A stretch of DNA of 33,584 nucleotides from Rufibacter immobilis (GCF_003721565.1 NZ_RJJE01000011.1:1-33584), one strand, 5' to 3'. Positions 7,828 through 16,594 are shown, counted from the stretch's first letter. Notes: a model not told the origin generated them from the letters alone. Translations and numbers: made by a program.

Positions 7828-9378
7828 ATGAAACGATTTCTTTATACAGCACTGGTGGCGGTAACCTTGGCTTCCTGCAATAATTTGCTTGATACCGAGC
7901 CTACAGACCGCTACACAATTGAAAACTTTTGGGTTTCTGAGAAAGGTACTGTTGGAGCACTTACAGCCTGCTACAACAGCCTGACCAAAACCGGCACATT
8001 TGGCGGAACAGCCACTGTGCTATGGGAAGAAACTGCTACCCCAAACGCCTATAACTATGACAACTCTGCCGGGTTCAATGTGATAGCGTTGGGTACCCAT
8101 ACGTCAGCTACTAACTCCGCTATCATCAACGCCAGATGGAATGATGCCTACGGGGGCATAGGGCGGTGTAATACTTTTATTGCAAGGGTAGGTAATTCTC
8201 CCTTAGATGATAACCTGAAAGGCAGGATGAAAGCAGAAGCTAAGTTTCTTCGGGCGCTGTATTACAACCTGCTTGCCACTTATTATGGTGCGGTGCCCTT
8301 AATTTTAGATGAACCCGATATTTCTCAGGCAAACTTACCGCGTGCTCCCAGAGAAGAAGTAGTACAGCAGATACTGAAAGACCTGAATGAGGCAGCAGAA
8401 GTGTTACCAACCAGATATACCGCTGCTACAGATATTGGTCGTGCCACAAGAGGTGCAGCCTTAGCCCTCAAAGCCAGAGTGCTGCTGTTTGAGGCAAGCC
8501 CGTTGGTTAACACAGGAGGTAACATGGAGAAATGGGCGCAGGCAGCAATTGCTGCCAAAACAGTCATGGATTTGCAAGGAGCAGGTTACGCCCTATACCC
8601 AGATTACCGCGCCCTGTTCCTTCTGGCCAATGAAAACAGCAGCGAGTCAATATTTGATGTGCAATTCAAAGCTCCCCAGTACGGAACCGGCTTTGATGTA
8701 GTGTTAAGACAATACAATACCGTGGCCCCACTGCGGGATCTTGTTGATGCCTATTGGATGAGAGACGGAAAGACGAAAGAAGAATCTCCGCTCTACAATC
8801 CTGCAAATCCTTATGCCAATCGTGATCCTAGACTGGACCAGACTATTGTTTATCCGGGAGCAATGTTCAGGGGAGCAACTACGAGTACTAGCACCTATGT
8901 CAACACTGGCTACACGCAAAAGAAATACAGCATCTATGATAGGGAAACCAACAATGTTTTGCCGTCAATATCAGAGATCAACTACATGATCATCCGGTAT
9001 GCAGATGTATTGTTGATGTACGCCGAGGCGCAGAATGAAGCGTTGGGTGCGCCTGATCAAAGTGTATATGATGCCTTACATGCTGTCCGTAGAAGAGCCG
9101 GGCTGAATCCTTGGCAATTACCAACTGGGCTCAGTAAATCAGAAATGCGGAATATTATTAGAAGAGAACGCCGCTTGGAATTGGCGGGCGAAGGCTTCTA
9201 TTATACCGATATCCGCCGCTGGAGAACCGCAGAGACGGTAATGAATGGACCCATTTACAATCATGCCGGGAGCCCCATATTGGTTAGAACTTTCAACCCT
9301 CAGCGCGATTACTGGTGGCCTATCACTGACCGCCAGCTTGAGTTAAACCCTGCCTTGGAGCAAAATCCTAATTATTAA
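7828..9378 (+). CDS. SusD/RagB-family surface lipoprotein
   Basis: A 516-aa lipoprotein that would cap the SusC barrel and bind the substrate. The lipobox is LASC with Cys17 (MKRFLYTALVAVTLASCNN). Typical family landmarks are the N-terminal TPR-like part (RMKAEAKFLRALYYNLLATY), RDPRLDQTIVYPG, the segment MIIRYADVLLMYAEAQNE and the C-terminal RRERRLELAGEGFYYTDIRR. It is co-directional and 24 bp from susC, and the next gene starts within 60 bp, so all are likely co-transcribed. Confidence 0.95.
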   Translation: MKRFLYTALVAVTLASCNNLLDTEPTDRYTIENFWVSEKGTVGALTACYNSLTKTGTFGGTATVLWEETATPNAYNYDNSAGFNVIALGTHTSATNSAIINARWNDAYGGIGRCNTFIARVGNSPLDDNLKGRMKAEAKFLRALYYNLLATYYGAVPLILDEPDISQANLPRAPREEVVQQILKDLNEAAEVLPTRYTAATDIGRATRGAALALKARVLLFEASPLVNTGGNMEKWAQAAIAAKTVMDLQGAGYALYPDYRALFLLANENSSESIFDVQFKAPQYGTGFDVVLRQYNTVAPLRDLVDAYWMRDGKTKEESPLYNPANPYANRDPRLDQTIVYPGAMFRGATTSTSTYVNTGYTQKKYSIYDRETNNVLPSISEINYMIIRYADVLLMYAEAQNEALGAPDQSVYDALHAVRRRAGLNPWQLPTGLSKSEMRNIIRRERRLELAGEGFYYTDIRRWRTAETVMNGPIYNHAGSPILVRTFNPQRDYWWPITDRQLELNPALEQNPNY

Positions 9379-9435
9379 TTCATGTTCAACAGCGGGTTTT
9401 TTATGCATTGTTTGAATAGAAATTACTTAACAGAG

Positions 9436-10428
9436 ATGAGAAGGCTGATACTTTTAGTTGCCTTGCCTATGGTCTTCTTCAGTTGTGAAAAAGATGAAGT
9501 AGAGCAGCCTAAGGTGCCTGAGGAACCTAAGGTGCCGGTAGAACAGATACGTGTAGAGGACTGTGAGAAATGTATTGTGCTGGCAGAGCAATTGAAAAAC
9601 AGAGTGGCGATTGTTGATTTGACTTCTAAGAATATTATCTGGGAGTGGAGTGCCGCAGAGTCTAATGTTCTGACGCCTCACTTGTCATGGTTTAACTTGC
9701 CAGATGAAGCTAAGCCTGTGTATGGTGGCAAGTACATTTTGCTGACAGCTTCTGGTGGTGGCGTAGCCTTGGTTCGTATCAAAGACAAGAAGACCTTGTT
9801 TTACGCAAACGCAGGCGGCAATCCCCATTCGGCAGAACTGCTCCCCGACGGAAACATTGTTACCTCTTCCAGCACGGGCAATAAGCTCACCTTGTTCAAG
9901 GTGGATACGCTCACTTATCCTGATCAAGGGTATAGGAGAACAATGTTCATAGAGGATGGGCATAATGTGGTTTGGGACAGACAGCGGCAGAGATTATGGG
10001 CTACTTCTAACTCCACACTGAAAGCTTTTTCCTATAACAATAATTGCAGCCAGCCAGGTTTAACTGAAGTGGTGTCCATTGCTGTGCCGGGACCGGGCAC
10101 GCACCCGCACGATCTTTTCCCAGTGTATGGTGAAGATGCCCTATGGATGTCTACCACTACCAATGTCTATAAATTTAATATCCAGGCAGCAAGTTTTTTA
10201 TTACAGGCTACCCCTCTGCAAAGTGCCATCAAAAGCATTTCTTCTGGCCCTCCAGGTTGGCCAATTTTATTAATGCAGCCTAAGCTTCAATACTGGTCTG
10301 ATGAGGTGAAAGATGAACACGGAAGACGGATTTTTCAGCAGAACGACCTAAAGATTTACAAGGCTCGGTGGCTGGTAAAGAATGATTTCAGCTATCCCGA
10401 CAATCATGTGTTTCGGCAGTGCGATTGA
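9436..10428 (+). CDS. DUF6528-type predicted beta-propeller lipoprotein (copy 1)
   Basis: About 330 aa from ATG 9436; upstream in-frame ATG at 9382 would put 18 residues before the signal and is less likely. Signal and lipobox are MRRLILLVALPMVFFSC. A short Pro/Glu linker (EQPKVPEEPKVPVEQ) follows, then repeated strand-rich segments with conserved histidines: NPHSAELLPDGNIV, EDGHNVVWDRQRQRLWA, THPHDLFPVYGEDALWM, ending IYKARW. The same landmarks occur in the gene at 11333-12256, so the two are paralogues. I assign the DUF6528 family from memory of this pattern; the biochemical role is unknown. The repeated His-containing blades could bind a ligand or metal. Confidence 0.75.
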   Translation: MRRLILLVALPMVFFSCEKDEVEQPKVPEEPKVPVEQIRVEDCEKCIVLAEQLKNRVAIVDLTSKNIIWEWSAAESNVLTPHLSWFNLPDEAKPVYGGKYILLTASGGGVALVRIKDKKTLFYANAGGNPHSAELLPDGNIVTSSSTGNKLTLFKVDTLTYPDQGYRRTMFIEDGHNVVWDRQRQRLWATSNSTLKAFSYNNNCSQPGLTEVVSIAVPGPGTHPHDLFPVYGEDALWMSTTTNVYKFNIQAASFLLQATPLQSAIKSISSGPPGWPILLMQPKLQYWSDEVKDEHGRRIFQQNDLKIYKARWLVKNDFSYPDNHVFRQCD

Positions 10429-10488
10429 GCTGATTAAAGAACTGCTGAATGGAGAGTTTCACATTTTTAACAGAAAAGAATTCTAAAG

Positions 10489-11331
10489 ATGATAGCCTTA
10501 AAACAGAAAATAAAAGCTGCCCTTACCCTTTTTGTATTAGCAGTGTTTACCCTGTCCTGCAGTGATGATTCGGGGGTATGGGATGATGATACTTTGGAAA
10601 CATCTGCGGACTTAGAAGTCATGCTCAAGGGAAAAGAGAATCATGATGTGCTGGCAGATGTGAAAGTAAATGTCTTTGCTAAGCCTAAAGGAAGCAAAGA
10701 CTTTGCATTGGTATATTCTGGAACCACAGATGATAAAGGAAGATTTGAGGTCAAAGGTTTGCAGGTGCCTAATATAGTTAGACTGGAAATGGCTGATACA
10801 AAATACCCCTCCGGTGATCCCGTGATTGCCAAAATATTAGGGCAGAAGTCGGCCTCCATGGAATTGCAGGTAAATACCTTATGGCAGCCTCAATCCATCA
10901 TGAATCGCACGGGCTGGGAAGTGCTGGATTATAGTAGTATGCATGTCACCTCCAATACCACTGCGAATCTTCCGGGAAATGTGCTGTTAGACAATACTTC
11001 CATATGGCATACGAATTACGCCGGTGGAGCCACGCCATATCCTCATTGGCTGGTAATAGATATGAAAGAAGCGAAAACCATGCACGGCTATGCTTTAAAG
11101 CAGCGGGCATCAAATAATGGCCCCATCAAAGGACTTGAATTTTATGTGAGCGATGATAATCAGAATTGGAAAAGAGTGGTAGCAACAAAAATACCGCTTA
11201 CCAACCCTGGCGAATGGCATACCATTAAGCTTCAGGAGCCTGCCCGAGGCAGGTACATAAAGTTTGTGGCAACCTCTCCGCATATATCTGCATCACAGTT
11301 TATTAATCTAGAACAGCTTGGAGTTTATTAA
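10489..11331 (+). CDS. Lipoprotein with F5/8 type C (discoidin) binding domain
   Basis: A 280-aa lipoprotein (lipobox LTLSC, Cys about 24). Residues about 40-125 look like a carboxypeptidase-regulatory-like or fibronectin-like beta domain (LADVKVNVFAKPKGSKDFAL, GTTDDKGRFEVKGL). Residues about 135-280 have the F5/8 type C pattern: WEVLDYSS, NVLLDNTSIWHTNY, PHWLVIDMKEAKTMHGYALK, GLEFYVSDDNQNWKRV, GRYIKFVATSP, and a final NLEQLGVY. Such domains bind glycans or other ligands at the cell surface. Together with SusD it is probably part of the surface capture complex. The next gene begins one base after its stop. Confidence 0.85.
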   Translation: MIALKQKIKAALTLFVLAVFTLSCSDDSGVWDDDTLETSADLEVMLKGKENHDVLADVKVNVFAKPKGSKDFALVYSGTTDDKGRFEVKGLQVPNIVRLEMADTKYPSGDPVIAKILGQKSASMELQVNTLWQPQSIMNRTGWEVLDYSSMHVTSNTTANLPGNVLLDNTSIWHTNYAGGATPYPHWLVIDMKEAKTMHGYALKQRASNNGPIKGLEFYVSDDNQNWKRVVATKIPLTNPGEWHTIKLQEPARGRYIKFVATSPHISASQFINLEQLGVY

Positions 11332-11332
11332 T

Positions 11333-12256
11333 ATGGTAAGACATCCAAAATACCTGCGCTTACTACCACTCGCTGGTCTTCTCATGCTGTGCCTGTTCAG
11401 CCTGAAAGCAATTGCGCAGAAAGCCAGACCAATGGAATATTTGGTTTGTGGTGATAGTAAAGTTCTGATTGTTGATAACAGCTTAACAAAAGACAGTATT
11501 CCAATAGTCACCTGGAGTTGGGACGCACATGACGCTACAGACCTTCCAGATGACTACCGGCAAAAGTTCTTTGAGACAGTAGATGATTGTAAAGCCTACC
11601 AAAAAGGAAGTAAAATTCTCATTTCCTCCTCCTCCGGTGGGTTTGCTATGCTAAACAAAGCAAATAAGAAAGTCCTGTATTTCGGGTTTGTTCCCAATGC
11701 CCATTCTATAGAATTGCTGCCCGGAAACATCATAGCTGTTGCGGGTTCAACCGCAGAAAAAGGCAATTGTATAGAACTTTACAAACTAGATAAGCCCGGC
11801 GTAGCAGTTTATAGAGACAGCCTGTACTCTGGCCATGGGGTTGTCTGGCATAGCAAACAGAAGAAGTTATACGCACTAGGCTATAATGAGCTCCGGCAGT
11901 ATAGTTTGAAGAACGATAAAACAGGTACTTCTCTGACCTTAGATAATTCATGGAAACTGCCCAACACAGGAGGGCATGACCTGCAATTGGTTCCTTCTGA
12001 AGAAAAGCTGCTTATTACTGACACACGCACCGTTTGGGAATTTGACCTAAGTAGTTTCAGCTTTTCTGAATTCTCTCCTTTGAAAGGAATGAAAAATGTC
12101 AAAAGTGTTGGTAAGCACCCGGTAAGCAAGCAGCTTATTTATACAAAGGCAGAGGAAAGCTGGTGGACCTATCATGTCAATTTCATGGATCCAAACCAAA
12201 GAGCTTCTTTTCCTGAAATACGTGTCTATAAGGCAAGGTGGATTTCTAATGAATAA
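11333..12256 (+). CDS. DUF6528-type predicted beta-propeller protein (copy 2), secreted
   Basis: About 307 aa from ATG 11333, one base after the previous stop; an earlier ATG at 11318 overlaps that gene. It has a Sec signal peptide (LLPLAGLLMLCLFSLKAIAQ) with no clear lipobox, so it is likely periplasmic or secreted, unlike its paralogue. Shared landmarks with the gene at 9436-10428 are NAHSIELLPGNIIAV, YSGHGVVWHSKQKKLYALG, GGHDLQLVPSEEKLL, VWEFDL and a terminal RVYKARW. Function unknown. The pairing of a lipoprotein copy and a soluble copy around an F5/8C protein suggests division of labour on one substrate. Confidence 0.75.
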   Translation: MVRHPKYLRLLPLAGLLMLCLFSLKAIAQKARPMEYLVCGDSKVLIVDNSLTKDSIPIVTWSWDAHDATDLPDDYRQKFFETVDDCKAYQKGSKILISSSSGGFAMLNKANKKVLYFGFVPNAHSIELLPGNIIAVAGSTAEKGNCIELYKLDKPGVAVYRDSLYSGHGVVWHSKQKKLYALGYNELRQYSLKNDKTGTSLTLDNSWKLPNTGGHDLQLVPSEEKLLITDTRTVWEFDLSSFSFSEFSPLKGMKNVKSVGKHPVSKQLIYTKAEESWWTYHVNFMDPNQRASFPEIRVYKARWISNE

Positions 12257-12291
12257 ACATCATTTAGTAGTTGTACTTTAAAATTTATGTA

Positions 12292-13692
12292 ATGAAGAGA
12301 AGAGATTTCTTTAAGAATACTACCCTTGCCACAGCAGGTGCAACCTTACTTCCGACTTTTGGATTTACCCATTCAATTGATAAAAAAGCAGGCAAGACAG
12401 CTAAGAATATTATATTCTTGGTTAGTGATGGTATGAGCACGGGTACCTTGAACATGGCTAACCTTCTGCTTCATCGGAAAGAGGGAAGGAAAAGCCATTG
12501 GGTTTCACTATATGAGGAGAATAAGGCAATACGTGCTCTGATGGACACTGCCTCGGCAAACTCTCTTGTGACAGATTCTGGGGCAGCCAGTTCTGCCTGG
12601 GGAGGAGGAGTGCGCGTAAACAATGGCTCAATTAACGTTAATCCGGATGGCTCAAGTAATAAACCCATACTCCAAAAGTTTAAAGCTGTAGGTAAAGCGG
12701 TAGGTTGTGTCACCACCGTTCCTATCACCCATGCCACCCCGGCAGGCTTTTGCATAGCCAGTAAATCCAGAGATGATCAGGAGGGCATTGCCCGGCAGTA
12801 TCTTTCTCTTCGGTTTGATGTAATGATGGGAGGAGGAACAGAGTTCTTTACTGCCGAGAAGAGAAAGGACAAAGCTGATTTGTTTCAGGAGTATGCGCGG
12901 CAAGGGTACGGTGTTTTTAGAAGCCGGAAAGAGATGATGAACGCATCAACTTCTGCCGGAGCCCCAATATTAGGCGTTTTCCATGAAAATGGCTTGCCTT
13001 ATTCCTTGGATAGAGTTCAGGACAAGCAATTGAAAGAACAGGTACCTACCCTTGCTGAAATGACCAGTCATGCGATCAAGCACCTTAAGAACAACAAGAA
13101 AGGTTTTGTCTTACAGGTAGAAGCCGGTAAGGTAGATTGGGCAGCCCATGCCAACGATATTGGTGGGTTGTTGTATGACCAGATTGCTTTTGACGATGCA
13201 ATTGGGGTAGCCTTAGATTTTGCTGATAAAGACAAGGAGACACTGGTGATTATCACCACAGATCATGGCAATGCTAACCCTGGATTATACTCTAATGAAA
13301 AAGCAGAAGAGAATTTTGATAAAATCCAGAAATTTAGGTACACAAATGATTGGATACTAACGGGCATCAGCAGGGATTCTAGTCTTAAACAAGTAGTAGA
13401 AAGGGTAGAAGAAGCACAAAGTTTTGCGATCACTACTGATGAAGCTCAAGTACTTTTAAAACATATAAAAGCACTTGATGAGACTGGGGTTTATAACCCT
13501 AAAAAGCTACCTTTTAGCCAATTGGCCGAAATTCAATACAATTATACCTCTGTTGGGTGGGGATCAATACATCATTCTGCTGATTATGTAGAACTGGCAA
13601 TGTATGGGCCAGGTAGCGAATTGTTAAAACCCTTTGTTAAAAACATAGAACTTCATGACATTATGCTGAAGGCTTGCGGAATAATCGCTTAA
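12292..13692 (+). CDS. Alkaline phosphatase (PhoA superfamily), Tat-exported
   Basis: A 466-aa phosphomonoesterase from ATG 12292. A twin-arginine leader (MKRRDFFKNTTLATAGATLL) implies folded export to the periplasm. Core motifs are in the order expected for alkaline phosphatases: metal-binding Asp46 in IIFLVSDGMS, nucleophile Ser96 in LVTDSGAAS, THATPAG (147-152), EAGKVDWAAHAND (metal ligands), TTDHGNANPG and the late HHSADYVELAMYGPG. All key residues appear intact. It is the last gene of the SusCD locus and the only obvious enzyme in it, so it probably releases phosphate from the imported or captured compound; which compound is not known. Confidence 0.92.
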   Translation: MKRRDFFKNTTLATAGATLLPTFGFTHSIDKKAGKTAKNIIFLVSDGMSTGTLNMANLLLHRKEGRKSHWVSLYEENKAIRALMDTASANSLVTDSGAASSAWGGGVRVNNGSINVNPDGSSNKPILQKFKAVGKAVGCVTTVPITHATPAGFCIASKSRDDQEGIARQYLSLRFDVMMGGGTEFFTAEKRKDKADLFQEYARQGYGVFRSRKEMMNASTSAGAPILGVFHENGLPYSLDRVQDKQLKEQVPTLAEMTSHAIKHLKNNKKGFVLQVEAGKVDWAAHANDIGGLLYDQIAFDDAIGVALDFADKDKETLVIITTDHGNANPGLYSNEKAEENFDKIQKFRYTNDWILTGISRDSSLKQVVERVEEAQSFAITTDEAQVLLKHIKALDETGVYNPKKLPFSQLAEIQYNYTSVGWGSIHHSADYVELAMYGPGSELLKPFVKNIELHDIMLKACGIIA

Positions 13693-13824
13693 TGTAATAT
13701 ATGCAACACAGCATCTTAGAGAAATTCTTTATAGCCCTACTTATGCAGAAACAGATTTGGTTCTGAATGGCTGGGTAAGCTACTGACGAGAGTGTTTTTT
13801 AAACTGTGTTATTTGTTGATTATG

Positions 13825-13880
13825 ATTTCCCGTCCCTCTTACTGTCAGGCTTAAACCTGACAGTAAGAGGGACGGGAAAT
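13825..13880. repeat. Perfect 25-bp inverted repeat
   Basis: The arms 13825-13849 and 13856-13880 are perfect reverse complements around a 6-base loop (CTTAAA); they begin ATTTCCCGTCCCTCTTACTG. It lies 132 bp after the phosphatase stop and just before the IS3 scar. It could terminate transcription from both sides or be an end structure left by a mobile element; it has no T-tract. Confidence 0.7.
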
Positions 13881-13944
13881 ACTTTGCACTTCAAGTCTAG
13901 CTACAACCAGATGGCGAGCTACTGGGCTGTCTAGCTCCAGTTAC

Positions 13945-14085
13945 TCAAAACACAGCCAGGTTGACCTCTTGGCTGGTGGCAAATTTCCGGTGGTAGACCA
14001 GCTTTACTTTCAGTGTCTCGAAAGAGCTCTCGGCCAGCATTGCCCCCAACAGTTTTCCTTCGCCTGCAGAACTAAAGAGTCTCCC
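13945..14085 (-). pseudogene. IS3-family transposase remnant (OrfB C-terminus)
   Basis: The minus-strand frame reads LFSSAGEGKLLGAMLAESSF then ETLKVKLVYHRKFATSQEVN and LAVF before a stop at 13945. This follows the end of the DDE domain of IS3/IS150 transposases (usually KGNCWDNAVAESFFKTLKxE, then LVYHRKYxTxEEA), where the E of AES is the last catalytic residue. Everything upstream of it is missing, so it is a scar rather than an active element. Confidence 0.75.
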
Positions 14086-14170
14086 TATACAAAGTACCTG
14101 CCCCATAAAACGGCCGTTTAAAGAGACAATTTACCTTATTCATGATTTATCTCCCCTTGGCCCTAAATAC

Positions 14171-14232
14171 GTCTCATCTGTCCGTCTCACAAATCAAAAG
14201 ATATTTTTATATTTGAGATGAGTTAAAGAGAC
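14171..14232. promoter_or_regulatory. Imperfect inverted repeats before the resolvase (possible res site)
   Basis: GTCTCATC...GTCTCACAAAT on the left (14171-14194) is mirrored imperfectly by ATTTGAGATGAG...AGAGAC on the right (about 14211-14232) with an AT-rich centre. Serine resolvases bind such dyads next to their own gene and use them both for recombination and self-repression. The assignment rests on position and symmetry only. Confidence 0.4.
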
Positions 14233-14238
14233 ACATTT

Positions 14239-14841
14239 ATGAAGATAGGCTACGCCCGGGTCTCCACCCAGGACCAGAAGCTGGAAGCGCAGACGGACGC
14301 GCTCACCCTACACGGGTGCGAGCGCATTTTCAAAGAGAAGAAATCGGGCAAGAACAAGGAGCGCCCCGAGCTGGAGAAAATGGTAAGTCAGCTCCGGTCC
14401 GGGGACACGGTGGTCGTCTGGAAGCTGGATAGGCTGGGCCGTTCCCTGCGGGACCTGATCGACCTGGTGGAGGGCTTCAAGGCCAAGGGGGTGGACTTCG
14501 TGAGCCTGCAGGACGGCATCAACACGGCCACGCCCACGGGCCGGTTCACCTTCAACGTGTTCGCCTCCCTGGCCGAGTTCGAGCGGGAGATCATCCGCGA
14601 GCGCACCAAGGCGGGGCTGGCGGCGGCCAAAGCGAGGGGAAGGAACGGGGGAAGGCCCGCCGGGCTCTCCCCGGAGGCCACGGAGAAAGCGAAGTCCGCC
14701 CGGATCCTGTTCGACGCCGGGGGCAAGAGCGTGGGGGAGATCGCCAAGATCCTGGGCATCGGGCGGGCCACCTGCTACCGCTACCTGGGGCAGGGGGAGC
14801 CGCTAAAGTCAACGGATTGGTCAACGCAAAAGTCAACCTAA
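14239..14841 (+). CDS. Serine recombinase, resolvase/invertase family
   Basis: A 200-aa small serine recombinase. The N-terminal catalytic domain has YARVSTQDQ with the nucleophile Ser9, then the Arg-bearing VVWKLDRLGRSLRDL (about 58-72) and the FASLAEFEREIIRERTKAGL helix (about 108-127). A C-terminal helix-turn-helix is seen as GKSVGEIAKILGIGRATCYRYLG. Length and order are normal for Tn3-type resolvases. The gene is clearly GC-richer than its neighbours. Its 3' end runs straight into the first CAACG-rich spacer, and a remnant of the same 3' end adjoins another spacer at 22324, so the gene and the spacers have travelled together. It may resolve plasmid multimers, or act on the spacers. Confidence 0.93.
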   Translation: MKIGYARVSTQDQKLEAQTDALTLHGCERIFKEKKSGKNKERPELEKMVSQLRSGDTVVVWKLDRLGRSLRDLIDLVEGFKAKGVDFVSLQDGINTATPTGRFTFNVFASLAEFEREIIRERTKAGLAAAKARGRNGGRPAGLSPEATEKAKSARILFDAGGKSVGEIAKILGIGRATCYRYLGQGEPLKSTDWSTQKST

Positions 14842-15430
14842 AAGTCAACGTCGTATGCAACGTTGACCGGGGCGTTGCAAAGCCACAGTTTCTACCGCAA
14901 TACCATGCCTGACATAGTGTGAAGGGGTTTTTAGGTGGTTTTGCGGTAGAGATCCGGTTGCCTTCCCGGAAGGGTTCCGACTCCGAGTTCCGGGCCGTTG
15001 GCAACGCAAAACGCAACGTAAAGTGCAACGTTGACTGCAACGCAAAACGCAACGTTGCTGCAACGCCAACCTATCCGTAAAATGACTCACTTTCTACCGA
15101 AATACCCTGCTTGGCGTAGCGCATAGGCCCTTCCGGTTGGTTTTGTGGCAGATATCCCGTTGCCCCACGGATTTGTTCCGTCTCCGGTTACCGGGCCGTT
15201 GGCAACGTATCAGGCAACGCAAACCGCAACGTTGCTGGGGACGTTGCCAACGCAAAGCGCAACGTTGGACAGTGGTTTTTCCAATCCGGAAATCACGGAT
15301 CCTGACTTTGGGTAGGCACGCTGACATTTGCCTCTCAAATGTGCCGTTTTCTGGGAAATTGCTGGACACGATTCCGATGGTAGTTAGCTCTGAAAAGTCA
15401 ACGGATTGGTCAACGCAAAAGGCAGTGATT
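14811..15430. repeat. Cassette spacer A: tandem CAACG/CGTTG repeat block
   Basis: Non-coding. It contains two diverged tandem copies of a roughly 200-bp core (about 14861-15055 and 15061-15260), recognisable by TTTCTACCG, GGTGGTTTTGCGG or GGTTGGTTTTGTGG, CCGGGCCGTTGGCAACG and then clustered CAACGCAAAACGCAACG words. The perfect palindrome GCAACGTTGC occurs at 15049 and 15227. AGTCAACGGATTGGTCAACG is present both at its start (14811) and near its end (15397). Related blocks lie at 16791, 18776, 22366 and 23461. Confidence 0.85.
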
Positions 15431-15490
15431 TTCCTAGGCTCGGAAACTAGCGCATTGTCCAGAGTCAGACGATATGCTTTCCGGACCTGA

Positions 15491-15530
15491 GAAGCGCCGC
15501 CTTTGGGCATGGTTGTGTGGCTAACTGCCG
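15491..15530. repeat. R-end motif of the cassette at 15571-16554
   Basis: GAAGCGCCGCCTTTGGGCAT followed by GGTTGTGTGGCTAAC. Diverged copies occur at 17319-17351 and 22621-22664. Each of the three lies shortly past the 3' end of a minus-strand accessory gene, so the motif marks a shared cassette boundary. Confidence 0.7.
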
Positions 15531-15570
15531 CGCGCCTAATATTTGAAAATGTTTCTAATTTTTACAACAA

Positions 15571-16554
15571 TTAAAAATAGTCTTCATAATCTCCGTATTG
15601 TCCATCCGTTAGTGCATCAAATGCATCTCGGTCTGCCTCATAATTACTTTGTCTTGAATTATATTCTTCACCATAATCTTCATAGACTCGCTCAATGTGA
15701 TCGCAGTCACTTGGATTATAGTTTGGAAACCTACTTTTTATAAATTCCTCATCTATTGCTTCAATATTTAAATCAAGTAACACCTTGGGTTCAATAGATT
15801 CAGAAATATTGTGGTAATTACCTTGCGAATAGTAATCAAATGTAAAATAGCACGAATCTGAATTCCCTGGAATTAAATTTTCATAATCATCAAAATCATA
15901 TTTAGAATAACTGAATATAATTTTTAAGTTATAATTTCTATATAATTCTTGGCTTATGAGTATCAATAGATGTATAATTATTGGATTTGTCTTGTACCCA
16001 ATAATTAAACAGTAATTTTCAGCATAAATATTGAATTCTCTATCACCATCTTCATCAGGATGAATATCCCAATATGTAGGGTAATTAGGTCTTATCACTT
16101 TGATCTTAATTGAAAGAAAATTGAAAATATCAACAAATGGCTTAATTTTAGGTATCAATCCATTTATTGTTACCTGACAGGTATTTGGTATTTCACTAAT
16201 ATTATTAGTCTTAAATAAAAAATAAAATTTATTAATAAACTCTATTACAAGTTTATTGACAGGTGTTACTTTAACTATTTCATTATTTTTATAAATACCG
16301 GCTCTGTTAGGCTTCTGCCCTTCCCAAAAAGGATAATTTCTCAATTTTCCTATGATTTCTATATCATAGTAAAGTTGACCTACCACCATAAAATTTTTCG
16401 ATGTTAGAACTGGTATGGTAGCAGTTTTAGGTTTGTAAATATAACCAAGTGCTTCAGTGTGTTCTTTACAAAATAAATCTTCAGTATTTTCAACTATAAC
16501 TACTGACCAGTCTTTATTTGATTTTGCTTGTTTAATACCTGAAACGATAACCAT
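15571..16554 (-). CDS. Unknown 327-aa protein in cassette 1
   Basis: I do not recognise this protein. It starts at ATG 16554 and has no signal peptide or membrane segment. It is rich in Tyr, Asn and Ile; the middle region is hydrophobic/beta-like (NIYAENYCLIIGYKTNPIII), and the last 60 residues are strongly acidic (DCDHIERVYEDYGEEYN, ending YGDYEDYF). The DNA is much more AT-rich than the spacers on either side, which suggests an origin separate from them. It is flanked by R-end and L-end motifs and is the only gene of its cassette. A phage-defence or toxin role would fit the context but is guesswork. Confidence 0.75.
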   Translation of the reverse strand: MVIVSGIKQAKSNKDWSVVIVENTEDLFCKEHTEALGYIYKPKTATIPVLTSKNFMVVGQLYYDIEIIGKLRNYPFWEGQKPNRAGIYKNNEIVKVTPVNKLVIEFINKFYFLFKTNNISEIPNTCQVTINGLIPKIKPFVDIFNFLSIKIKVIRPNYPTYWDIHPDEDGDREFNIYAENYCLIIGYKTNPIIIHLLILISQELYRNYNLKIIFSYSKYDFDDYENLIPGNSDSCYFTFDYYSQGNYHNISESIEPKVLLDLNIEAIDEEFIKSRFPNYNPSDCDHIERVYEDYGEEYNSRQSNYEADRDAFDALTDGQYGDYEDYF

Positions 16555-16594
16555 GGTTTTTTACTTTAAAATTGCTGACAACTATTGTATACCA

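Noticed and set aside
15137..15490. Open frame in spacer A, with similar frames in spacers B and C (17086, 19132)
   Set aside because: Starts, lengths and frames differ between copies with indels not in multiples of three; the Arg/Gln-rich product reflects the CAACG words.
14591..15510. Minus-strand frames opposite the resolvase and spacer A
   Set aside because: Pro/Arg/Ser-rich shadows of GC-rich DNA; the plus strand encodes a clear resolvase, and the spacer is non-coding.
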